Below are positions 12,835 through 18,409 of a stretch of DNA of 24,139 nt, piece by piece; positions within the stretch are counted from its first letter, which is position 1; each line of letters starts with the position of its first letter. The DNA lies in the IMG/VR virus record IMGVR_UViG_3300042561_000583, positions 1 to 24,139 of that record; one strand, written 5' to 3'. The position numbers were made by a program, and so were the translations under genes. This stretch comes from a virus. The notes beneath the pieces were generated by a model, which was not told where the DNA came from, searched no databases, and was given only the letters and a program-made list of their open reading frames with translations.

Positions 12835-13352
12835 AGCAGACCCTGCTCGACATCACGGCAGACATGGAGTCGCTCGACGCGCTCCTCGCGGCGGCGGGCG
12901 GCGAGATCACCCCCGAGACGGAAGCGACCATTGACCAGTGGTTCGCCGAGAACGAGGCCGCGCTCGCCGACAAGGTCGATGCCTACTGCCGACTCATCAG
13001 CGAGATGGAGGCGCGCGCCGAGGTGCGCAAGGCCGAGGCCAAGCGCCTCGCCGAGCGCGCCAAGGTCGACGAGAACGCCGCCGCCGCGCTGCGTGAGCGT
13101 CTGCGCTGGCACTGGGAGGCGAAGAGCCTGGGGAAGGTGCAGACCGCGCGCTACACCGTCAGCCTCGCGAAGGTCGGCGGCGCGCAGAAGCTCGACCTCC
13201 GCGCGGGCGTGGAAGACCTCCCCGCTTGGGCTGTGGTGACCGAAGTCGTGGCCAAGGCGAATACGGACGCAATCCGCAAGCGGTTGGAGGCGGGCGAGGC
13301 GCTCGACTTCGCCTCGCTCATGGAGCGCGGGACGAGGATCAGCATCCGATGA
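12831..13352 (+). CDS. Siphovirus Gp157-like protein
   Basis: GTG start at 12831 in a GTGA overlap, after AAAGGAAGG; 173 residues. It follows the Gp157 family layout: short N-terminal helix (LLDITADMESLDALLA), GGEITPETEATIDQW, a long coiled coil with KVDAYCRLISEMEARAEVRK and AKRLAERAKVDENAAAALRE, then beta strands (ARYTVSLAKVGGAQ) and a C-terminal helix. The family is common beside RecT-type recombination genes in siphoviruses; a lactic-phage member was linked to phage resistance when cloned, but the mechanism is unclear. Genomic context with RecT and RusA fits. Confidence 0.85.
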   Translation: MKQTLLDITADMESLDALLAAAGGEITPETEATIDQWFAENEAALADKVDAYCRLISEMEARAEVRKAEAKRLAERAKVDENAAAALRERLRWHWEAKSLGKVQTARYTVSLAKVGGAQKLDLRAGVEDLPAWAVVTEVVAKANTDAIRKRLEAGEALDFASLMERGTRISIR

Positions 13353-13540
13353 GAAAGCCCTACTTCGACTCAACCGTCCGCGATGGCCTACGCGGCCTCA
13401 TCGTCCGCGTCGAGCCGCGCAGCCTCCCCGAATGGGAGGCGCACGCGTGGATCGTCGGCATGGCCGCGTGGTACGATGCGAGACAGCGACAGCGCCAGGA
13501 TGGCGAGAGCGGGGTCACTCCTTCCCCCGTCGCGCCGTGA
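13349..13540 (+). CDS. Small hypothetical protein
   Basis: ATG 13349 overlaps the Gp157-like stop as ATGA; the frame is open further upstream only as a shadow. The 63-residue product reads RGLIVRVEPRSLPEWEAHAW and WYDARQRQRQDG, amphipathic and without cysteines. No family recognised. It is followed by a GC-rich hairpin. Confidence 0.5.
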   Translation: MRKPYFDSTVRDGLRGLIVRVEPRSLPEWEAHAWIVGMAAWYDARQRQRQDGESGVTPSPVAP

Positions 13541-13569
13541 GGCGAGGAGGGGCGCAAGCCCCTCCCGCC
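13541..13569 (+). repeat. Intergenic hairpin with GCAA tetraloop
   Basis: GGCG-A-GGAGGGGC pairs with GCCCCTCC-CGCC around a GCAA loop (13554-13557): a 12-pair stem with one bulged A, capped by a GNRA-type tetraloop. No T-run follows, so it is not an intrinsic terminator. It sits just before the AAGGAGG ribosome site at 13584-13590 and may set message stability or processing. Confidence 0.6.
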
Positions 13570-13596
13570 GCGCGGAGGAACCCAAGGAGGTGCGCA

Positions 13597-13833
13597 ATGA
13601 CCCACTACCGAAACAAACCGATTGGCAAGCGGCTCTACCGCCCAACCTACTCGCAGGTCGTGCGGAACGGCTTGTCGATGATCGCCGCGCGCACGACGGC
13701 GACGAGCGACGAGGAGCGGCGCGCGCTCCAGTGGATCGTAGAGATGCACACATGGCACACGCGCGTCATTCAGCCCTACGCACACGCGGAGCACAAGCGG
13801 CGCAAGAAGCGCCCGGAAGGAGCGACAGCATGA
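13597..13833 (+). CDS. Small basic hypothetical protein
   Basis: ATG 13597 follows AAGGAGG (13584-13590) at six bases, a near-perfect site, so this start is secure. The 78-residue product is basic and Tyr-rich at the start (THYRNKPIGKRLYRPTYSQ), has a helix DEERRALQWIVEMHTWHTR and a Lys/Arg end (HKRRKKRPEG). It may bind nucleic acid. It restarts translation after the hairpin and leads a run of coupled small genes. Confidence 0.62.
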   Translation: MTHYRNKPIGKRLYRPTYSQVVRNGLSMIAARTTATSDEERRALQWIVEMHTWHTRVIQPYAHAEHKRRKKRPEGATA

Positions 13834-14429
13834 AGACGAACGACGAAGAGCACCCCGACATCAACGAGCTGCGCGCGCTGTGGTGCGAAGAAAAGTCGAA
13901 GAGCATGACCTTCCACGCGGAGGTGGAGAGGCTCCGCGCCGACCTCGCCACGCGCACCGCCGAGCGCGACGCTCTCGCAGCCGAGGTCGCCGCGCTGAAG
14001 GCTCAGGCCGACCCGCAGACCGATGCTCAGGTGCAGGAACAGGTCGCCTCGATTGTCTACGCCGCGATGCGCTTTGCCCGAGAGGATGTGACTCCTGAAT
14101 GGCAGGCTGGCAACAGTCACGCCGAGTACAGGGCCAGACAGGCCGCGACGGAGATAGCGTCGATGCTGCGGTGCGCGCTCAAGGCGCACGACCCGCTCGC
14201 GGAGATGTGGCGCGAGTTGGAGGCGTATCACGAGCAAGCCGACCGCGATGGACACGGGGAGTCGTGGCGGCGGATGTGCAGCGAGCGCACGGAGGCGGCG
14301 GCGTTGGCTGCGTCGCGGGTTGCGACATGGGTTGCGGCGCGGGCTGCGGGGTATGCGGCGCGTTCGTTTGCGCGGGACGCGGCGTGTGCGGTGGCAGAGA
14401 TCCGCCGCGCGAAGGAGGGGACGCGATGA
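13830..14429 (+). CDS. Coiled-coil protein, paralogue A of a duplicated pair
   Basis: ATG 13830 (ATGA overlap), GGAAGGAG upstream; the same frame runs far upstream as a shadow. The 199-residue product has a coiled coil (VERLRADLATRTAERDALAA), then a domain with DPLAEMWRELEAYHEQADRD and GHGESWRRMCSERTEAAA, and an Ala-rich helix ending AEIRRAKEGTR. The last 85 residues closely match the gene at 15415. The last codons (AAG GAG GGG) also form the ribosome site of the next gene. Function unknown. Confidence 0.65.
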   Translation: MKTNDEEHPDINELRALWCEEKSKSMTFHAEVERLRADLATRTAERDALAAEVAALKAQADPQTDAQVQEQVASIVYAAMRFAREDVTPEWQAGNSHAEYRARQAATEIASMLRCALKAHDPLAEMWRELEAYHEQADRDGHGESWRRMCSERTEAAALAASRVATWVAARAAGYAARSFARDAACAVAEIRRAKEGTR

Positions 14430-14800
14430 AAGACATCGGCCACACCTTCGGATGCGTTGACCCGTGCGCGCATTCAATCAAGTTCCACGGGACGGACATC
14501 AATCAGGTGATCCTTCAGATAAAGCCAGACGGCACCGTCCTGTGGAAGGGCCGCGAGGTCGAGTCGGACGCCGACTTCCGCGCCGCGATGATGGAGGTCA
14601 AACGACACCTGTGCGGCTCCGTTGATATGGATGCGCGGGTATTGAGCCTTCGAGGCGAATTGGACTTTGTGACCAAGGACCGAGATGCCCTGCAAGCCGA
14701 TGTGAAGCGCCTCACGGCGGCAGCGATGGTGCTGACGGTTATGGCCGTGGTCTGCTTCTCCGTACCGCTGATCGCGTACCTGATCTGGGGGGGCGCATGA
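14426..14800 (+). CDS. C-terminally anchored membrane protein
   Basis: ATG 14426 in an ATGA overlap; 124 residues. A soluble part with HTFGCVDPCAHSIKFHGTDI and ILQIKPDGTVLWKGREVESD leads into a short coil (LRGELDFVTKDRDALQADVK) and one C-terminal membrane span at about 98-120 (MVLTVMAVVCFSVPLIAYLI). No signal peptide; tail-anchored, with most of the protein probably in the cytoplasm. No family recognised. Confidence 0.62.
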   Translation: MKDIGHTFGCVDPCAHSIKFHGTDINQVILQIKPDGTVLWKGREVESDADFRAAMMEVKRHLCGSVDMDARVLSLRGELDFVTKDRDALQADVKRLTAAAMVLTVMAVVCFSVPLIAYLIWGGA

Positions 14801-15069
14801 GCGAATCCCGCTTCCGATCAGGCCCGCTCCCGTGCCTCCCGTGGTCGCCGTTCAGGCATGGCCGCGCGTGGTGGGTCGGCCATGTCCCGTGGTGGTGGCC
14901 GAGGCCGCTGTACGACATGACCACGAAGCAGCAGATCGGATGGGTGTGGCGGCAACGCGCCGCGCTCGTCCGCAACCTACACGCGGGGTGGATCGCGTTC
15001 GCCGACGATCAGACCGAACAGAACTTGAAGCCGCGCTGCGAACGGTGCGGGAGGGAGTGTGAACAGTGA
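14797..15069 (+). CDS. Trp-rich small protein with C-terminal cysteine motif
   Basis: ATGA overlap; 90 residues. It is rich in Trp and Arg (RAWWVGHVPWWWPRPLYDM, QQIGWVWRQRAALVRNLHAG) and ends CERCGREC, C81-x2-C84-x3-C88, which might bind zinc. No membrane span is convincing. The stop overlaps a GTG at 15066, but the next gene more likely starts at 15102. Family unknown. Confidence 0.55.
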   Translation: MSESRFRSGPLPCLPWSPFRHGRAWWVGHVPWWWPRPLYDMTTKQQIGWVWRQRAALVRNLHAGWIAFADDQTEQNLKPRCERCGRECEQ

Positions 15070-15089
15070 CCGAGACCAACCAACCAACG

Positions 15090-15104
15090 AAGGAGACACG
15101 AATG
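15090..15104 (+). promoter_or_regulatory. Ribosome site fixing the start of the Acb2/Tad1-like gene
   Basis: AAGGAG at 15090-15095, six bases, then ATG 15102. The alternative GTG at 15066 overlaps the previous stop but would only add 12 polar residues (TETNQPTKETR) and lacks a comparable site. Confidence 0.65.
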
Positions 15105-15428
15105 CAGGATCAGACCATCACTTGCCTCAATCACACCAACGAGAGCGGTCGCCCGGCGGGCGGATCGGTCACGGGAATCGGTCTTTACATCAACTGGCAG
15201 GACGGGCCACTCGGTCGCGGCGAGGAGCGCGTCTTGCCGAACGGCGCGTTCGTCGAGACCGTCATCGCTGCCGCAATCCAGCGCATCGAGTACTACCAGA
15301 CGCTCCAGTTCAAGTGCCGCGAGAACGCTCTCGCGATCACCAAACTGGAGGAGGCGCTGCATTGGCTCAAGGCCCGCACGAATCGCCGCGAGGCGCAGGG
15401 AACGGAGGGGACGCATGCAGGGTCTTGA
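15102..15428 (+). CDS. Acb2/Tad1-like cyclic-nucleotide sponge (anti-defence candidate)
   Basis: A 108-residue protein. Its N-terminal half is a small beta region with LYINWQDGP (28-36) and LPNGAF (45-50); its C-terminal half is a helical hairpin, IAAAIQRIEYYQ (55-66) then CRENALAITKLEEALHWL (72-89), KARTNRREAQ and the closing GTEGTH (100-105). The '.f.CrENalAitkLeeAl.wL..RT..R..rGvEGth' end is the hallmark I recall for Acb2/Tad1-domain proteins. Family members bind and hide signal nucleotides: CBASS cyclic di- and trinucleotides, and for Tad1 the Thoeris gcADPR signal. That blocks abortive infection. Which ligand this one binds cannot be read off. It lies among small coupled accessory genes. 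Confidence 0.72.
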   Translation: MQDQTITCLNHTNESGRPAGGSVTGIGLYINWQDGPLGRGEERVLPNGAFVETVIAAAIQRIEYYQTLQFKCRENALAITKLEEALHWLKARTNRREAQGTEGTHAGS

Positions 15429-15882
15429 AAAAACCGACACAACCGAACCCCCGCCGCTGACCGAGCGCGAGATGAACCAGTTCATCATGCTCGCCGCGCT
15501 GCCGACGCTCGAACGGGCGCTTGAGCGGCTGCGGTGGCTTGAGGCGGAGGTGGTTTCCCTCACGGCGCAGCGGGACGAGGCGTTCAAAAGCGCGATCAAC
15601 GCGGCGCTGAGGGCCGATGGCCGCAGGGCCGACCCGCTCGCGGAGATGTGGCGCGAGTTGAGCGAGTACCAGCCGCAAGCCGACCGCGATGGGCATGGGG
15701 AGTCGTGGGCGCGGATGTGCGAGGAGCGGACACATGCGGCGGCTTGTAATGCGGCGGGTGCTGCACGGAAAGCGTCGCGGGAAGCGGCGTGGTCTGCGTC
15801 GTATGCGGTGCGGGAAGCGGAGCATAGCTCGGCAACGGACGCCATCGCCGCGATCCGGCGGGCGAAGGAGGGGCAGCGATGA
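15415..15882 (+). CDS. Coiled-coil protein, paralogue B of a duplicated pair
   Basis: ATG 15415 overlaps the sponge-like gene by 14 bases, with GGAGGGG upstream inside that gene's end. The 155-residue product has a short polar start (TDTTEPPPLTEREMNQF), a coil (LERALERLRWLEAEVVSLTA), then DPLAEMWRELSEYQPQADRD, GHGESWARMCEERTHAAA and an Ala-rich helix ending AAIRRAKEGQR. This end matches paralogue A at 14429 nearly residue by residue in its core. Function unknown. Confidence 0.65.
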   Translation: MQGLEKTDTTEPPPLTEREMNQFIMLAALPTLERALERLRWLEAEVVSLTAQRDEAFKSAINAALRADGRRADPLAEMWRELSEYQPQADRDGHGESWARMCEERTHAAACNAAGAARKASREAAWSASYAVREAEHSSATDAIAAIRRAKEGQR

Positions 15883-16214
15883 GCGACGACACCCTTCAGA
15901 TCGCGAGCCGACGAACCATCATGGACGGCGAGGTCGTGACAATCGCGATTGGCTTCAAGGCTGTTGGCGGAATGATCGGCACTGAGCACGAAGCCTATGG
16001 TCCCTTTGAAATTTCAGCAAGCCGCAACGCCGTGATTGTGCATCAGGCAGTCGTTAGGACAGTTGCCGACTGCTATCTGCTCATCGACGCGATCCGCTTT
16101 GCGACAGCGGTTCGCATGAATCTCGGCAGTCAGCGGGATTCCCAGCCGTCACGATACCCATCGAAACCCACGACGATCTCGGCGTGGATCAAGGCGAAGG
16201 AGGGGGAGCAATGA
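15879..16214 (+). CDS. Hypothetical accessory protein
   Basis: ATGA overlap; 111 residues. Beta-rich first half (TIMDGEVVTIAIGFKAVGGM, GPFEISASRNAVIVHQAV) then a helix (VADCYLLIDAIRFATAVRMN) and a polar tail ending SAWIKAKEGEQ, whose AAG GAG GGG codons form the next gene's ribosome site. Codon use is slightly less GC-rich than its neighbours. No family recognised. Confidence 0.55.
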   Translation: MSDDTLQIASRRTIMDGEVVTIAIGFKAVGGMIGTEHEAYGPFEISASRNAVIVHQAVVRTVADCYLLIDAIRFATAVRMNLGSQRDSQPSRYPSKPTTISAWIKAKEGEQ

Positions 16215-16486
16215 GCGACACACCGAGGACGAAAGAGGCGGCGCGCATGGGCTTCATCGAGGGGGACATGCTCCGCTCCGTGTTTGTCGTGCCGCTGAAG
16301 GTGGCCGAGGAACTGGAGCGCGAACTCGCGCAGCGCACCGCCGATTTCGGAAACGCCATAGCCGAACGCGATGTGGCACGCTGGGAGATCATCGAGGGGC
16401 TGAAGGAAATGTACACCACCGCAGGACTGCGCCGCGAACTATTGCGGCGCGGATGGTGGGACTGGTACAAGGAGGTGAAGCCGTGA
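16211..16486 (+). CDS. Small helical accessory protein
   Basis: Start ATG 16211 (ATGA overlap) with a long purine ribosome site. The 91-residue product starts SDTPRTKEAARMGFIEG and has the coil VPLKVAEELERELAQRTADF, a layout ('tDTPRTd.........v....a..LErEl') frequent in small phage accessory proteins of unknown role. It ends with a Trp/Arg-rich helix (LRRGWWDWYKEVKP). Confidence 0.55.
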   Translation: MSDTPRTKEAARMGFIEGDMLRSVFVVPLKVAEELERELAQRTADFGNAIAERDVARWEIIEGLKEMYTTAGLRRELLRRGWWDWYKEVKP

Positions 16487-16701
16487 ACTTCCTCGTCGGA
16501 CTCAACAGCGACGAGTGGCCGACCGCCATTCCCCTCGACCGGGTCAGCTCGATCCGCGTCGACCCCGAGGACATGGCGGCAACGGTCGAGTTCCTCGATG
16601 ACACGCGGTCGGAGACGCTCACGAAGGCCGTCCTCTGCAACGAGGCCGAGACGATGTGGATGCTGCGCGCGCTGGCGACCATTGCGAAGGAGGACGCGTG
16701 A
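16483..16701 (+). CDS. Small hypothetical protein
   Basis: GTG start at 16483 (GTGA overlap) with AAGGAGGTG upstream; 72 residues. It reads FLVGLNSDEWPTAIPLDRVS, SIRVDPEDMAATVEFLDDTR and a C-terminal helix WMLRALATIAKEDA. A small alpha-beta fold with an acidic surface is likely. No family recognised. It leads into RusA by GTGA. Confidence 0.52.
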   Translation: MNFLVGLNSDEWPTAIPLDRVSSIRVDPEDMAATVEFLDDTRSETLTKAVLCNEAETMWMLRALATIAKEDA

Positions 16702-17141
16702 TCCGCATCACGCTCCCGCTGCCCGACGCGATCCTCTCGCCAAACTCGCGCGGCCATTGGGGCGCGAAGTACCGCGCGGTGCGCTTCCACCGCGACTACG
16801 CGCGGCGCGAGATCGCGCTTGCGCACGGCGGCGATCTGTTCCTTGCAGAGTGCCGCATCGACATCACCGCATTCCACAAGATCGCGCGCCGCCGCGACAG
16901 GGACAATCTGATATCCGCGTGCAAGTCCTACTTCGACGGGCTTGCGGACGCGGGGTTGGTCAAGAACGACAGCGGCATCACGCTCGGCCCCGTGCGGTTC
17001 GAGGTCGACAAGGAGAATCCCCGGCTAGAAATGGAGATCACATGGCCACCACAGGCCCAGGCACAGGCGGCTTCGTCCGCAGCTTCAAGCAGGACGAAAG
17101 CATCCAGTTCAGGATCGGGGAAGAGATCATCGGCACGCTGA
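16698..17141 (+). CDS. rusA: RusA-family Holliday junction resolvase
   Basis: GTG start at 16698 (GTGA overlap); 147 residues. It carries LPLPDAILSPNSRGHW near the start, then RRRDRDNLISACKSYFDGL (64-82) and GLVKNDSGI (86-94). The D67-x-D69-N pair, K76, FDGL and VKND are the RusA signature: paired aspartates bind magnesium and cut Holliday junctions symmetrically. Here it would resolve branched DNA from RecT-type recombination before packaging. The true fold ends near residue 115 (LEMEI). The last 30 residues (Pro/Gln/Ala then Ser/Lys-rich) overlap the next gene and look like incidental read-through. Confidence 0.88.
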   Translation: MIRITLPLPDAILSPNSRGHWGAKYRAVRFHRDYARREIALAHGGDLFLAECRIDITAFHKIARRRDRDNLISACKSYFDGLADAGLVKNDSGITLGPVRFEVDKENPRLEMEITWPPQAQAQAASSAASSRTKASSSGSGKRSSAR

Positions 17142-17515
17142 CCGTCGCTCGCGTCGGCAGCAAGCCTCGGTTACATTTCGCATTTACCAAGGCCGTCAGG
17201 ATCGACGGCGGAAAGAAGGAACAGCCATGCAAGCCTACAGAGTCGAACGAAACCGCGACCGCGAAGACGAGGAGCGACGCTTCCTCCGAAGCCTCGACCG
17301 CATCCACTACGCGCTCATCGGGGCGGGAGTCGCCCTCATCCTCCTCTCGCTCGGCTACGCCGCCGGGAGGTTCATGTGAATCGCTACTCCCACGACCCGC
17401 TGATGTCAGCGCCCGCTGTTCCAACGGCTCTCGGTTCTCTGTTCGCGGCTGCGGCTGCGGCAAACGCCCGCTCGAGCGACCCGTCGACAAGCAAGGCGGC
17501 GGCGCGCAGCCTTGA
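17042..17515 (+). CDS. Small beta protein, weakly CsrA-like, with overprinted tail
   Basis: ATG 17042 has GGAG (17033-17036) five bases upstream. The first 60 residues look real: SFKQDESIQFRIGEEIIGTL, VARVGSKPRLHFAF, KAVRIDGGKKE. They resemble CsrA ('GE.i.IGd.I.v.v..v.g..vRlgi.ap..v.v.reE'), an RNA-binding translational regulator, but the match is loose and needs testing. After about residue 62 the frame runs on to 17515 (157 aa in all) as Ser/Thr-rich sequence overlapping two other genes (17227, 17376), so that tail is probably a shadow or dispensable. Confidence 0.45.
   Translation: MATTGPGTGGFVRSFKQDESIQFRIGEEIIGTLTVARVGSKPRLHFAFTKAVRIDGGKKEQPCKPTESNETATAKTRSDASSEASTASTTRSSGRESPSSSSRSATPPGGSCESLLPRPADVSARCSNGSRFSVRGCGCGKRPLERPVDKQGGGAQP
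17227..17379 (+). CDS. 50-residue single-span membrane protein
   Basis: AAGGA at 17216-17220 precedes ATG 17227 by six bases. The product has a highly charged N-terminus (YRVERNRDREDEERRFLRSL) and one membrane span (YALIGAGVALILLSLGYAAG). It ends in a GTGA overlap with the next gene. This lies within the tail frame of the previous gene; the ribosome site, clean hydrophobic span and coupling argue that this is the real gene here. Charged cytoplasmic face, orientation and function unknown. Confidence 0.65.
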   Translation: MQAYRVERNRDREDEERRFLRSLDRIHYALIGAGVALILLSLGYAAGRFM

Positions 17516-17732
17516 GCCGCGCGGACAGCTTGGCATCCTGTCGCGCGCCTACGCGGCGGCGGGGCCGCGCGGCATGACGGACGAGGAGGCGGCGCTGACC
17601 ACGGGCCTTGCGTCCGCGTGGAAGCGGTGCAGCGATCTGCGTCGGCTCGGGTTTATCGCGGCCACGGGCGAGACGCGCACGGGGTCGAGCGGGCGCGAAG
17701 GGATCGTGTGTCGGTGGAAGGTGGACGCATGA
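17376..17732 (+). CDS. Winged-helix DNA-binding-like protein
   Basis: GTG 17376 with GGGAGG (17365-17370) five bases upstream; 118 residues. After an Ala/Ser-rich start, residues about 47-115 follow a winged-helix pattern: LGILSRAYAAAGPRGMTDEE, ASAWKRCSDLRRLGFIAATG, RTGSSGREGIVCRWKV, i.e. 'GlTdeE.a...gl....rr.seLrrlGfi...g..R....G...iv'. Such small phage proteins recur in early regions and may regulate transcription or bind replication origins. Confident on the fold type, not on the target. Confidence 0.7.
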   Translation: MNRYSHDPLMSAPAVPTALGSLFAAAAAANARSSDPSTSKAAARSLEPRGQLGILSRAYAAAGPRGMTDEEAALTTGLASAWKRCSDLRRLGFIAATGETRTGSSGREGIVCRWKVDA

Positions 17733-17896
17733 AGACCTACACGATCAACATCGGCAAGGAGCTGCACGACCTCATCACCGACATCGCGCGAGAGCGCAAG
17801 GTGTCGCGCGCGGCGGTGGTGCGGCTGGCGCTCGAGCGCCAGCGCAAGAAGCGCGAGAAGGCCAAGGCGGCGCAGCCGCAGGAGGTGCAGCCGTGA
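17729..17896 (+). CDS. Ribbon-helix-helix protein
   Basis: ATGA overlap; 55 residues. The sequence KTYTINIGKELHDLITDIAR then ERKVSRAAVVRLALERQ fits the MetJ/Arc ribbon-helix-helix: a short strand that pairs in the dimer to enter the major groove, helix, turn with 'vSra.vvR.Al', helix. A basic tail (RKKREKAKA) follows. Likely a small DNA-binding repressor or co-regulator; its operator is unknown. Confidence 0.72.
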   Translation: MKTYTINIGKELHDLITDIARERKVSRAAVVRLALERQRKKREKAKAAQPQEVQP

Positions 17897-18153
17897 CCGA
17901 GCAGGAACCCTACGAGACGCTCCGCGAGGAGATGGACGAACTCATGGCCATGACCGCCCGTCTCCCCGATGACGAGACGATCCGTCTCCCCGCCGGAAAG
18001 GTGCGCGCCATACTCGACCTCTGCGCGGTCGTGATGGACGATGCGGTCGAGGAGGCCGAGCAGAACAAGGCGCTGACGGACACCGTGTCCGTCGCCCAGA
18101 AGTTACTCGACGAACGCGACGAGATCATCGCGGGAAAGAAGCCGCTGCTATGA
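17893..18153 (+). CDS. Small acidic helical protein
   Basis: GTG 17893 in a GTGA overlap, preceded by GGAGGTG; 86 residues. Acidic helices PYETLREEMDELMAMTARLP and KVRAILDLCAVVMDDAVEEA and a final coil VSVAQKLLDERDEIIAGKKP. The frame is open upstream only as a shadow. No family recognised. Confidence 0.55.
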   Translation: MTEQEPYETLREEMDELMAMTARLPDDETIRLPAGKVRAILDLCAVVMDDAVEEAEQNKALTDTVSVAQKLLDERDEIIAGKKPLL

Positions 18154-18314
18154 AGCCGTTCCTGAAGATTGTCTGTGGTGGGTTCTGCCTCGTCTTCGTC
18201 GTGGCGGCTGTCCTCGCCATCGTCCTCAAGCCCGACGCGGTCGCTGGGTGCTTGCTCGGCGCATTCTCGTTCGGAGGCTTGCGCGCCATCCTCGCAGTCG
18301 ATAGGCTCTTCTGA
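18150..18314 (+). CDS. 54-residue two-span membrane protein
   Basis: ATG 18150 overlaps the previous stop as ATGA. The product is almost wholly hydrophobic: KPFLKIVCGGFCLVFVVAAV (span 1), a short KPDAVAG turn, then CLLGAFSFGGLRAILAV (span 2), ending DRLF. Two spans joined by a short turn can form a hairpin in the membrane, as in small holins, but this gene closes the early operon, so a holin call is only a possibility. Confidence 0.58.
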   Translation: MKPFLKIVCGGFCLVFVVAAVLAIVLKPDAVAGCLLGAFSFGGLRAILAVDRLF

Positions 18315-18334
18315 CGCTATTCCCTTTCGGCGCG

Positions 18335-18366
18335 CCGCCCCGTGCATGCGGGGCGGTTCGCTTTTT
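18335..18366 (+). terminator. Intrinsic terminator ending the second early operon
   Basis: CCGCCCCG (18335-18342) pairs with CGGGGCGG (18349-18356) around TGCATG, followed by TTCGCTTTTT (18357-18366). It lies 20 bases after the membrane protein stop and 43 before the phosphoesterase. Confidence 0.85.
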
Positions 18367-18409
18367 GTGCAGACGGGATCGGGACGCGCAATGAGCCGAT
18401 GCCTACGGC

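Noticed and set aside
13383-14429. 348-codon reading of the paralogue A frame from an early ATG
   Set aside because: The upstream half overlaps two other genes and is Arg/Ser/Ala-rich shadow sequence; ATG 13830 has a ribosome site and an ATGA overlap.
15066-15101. GTG 15066 as start of the Acb2/Tad1-like gene
   Set aside because: It fits the overlap habit but adds 12 polar residues outside the domain, while ATG 15102 has AAGGAG at ideal spacing. Not fully excluded.
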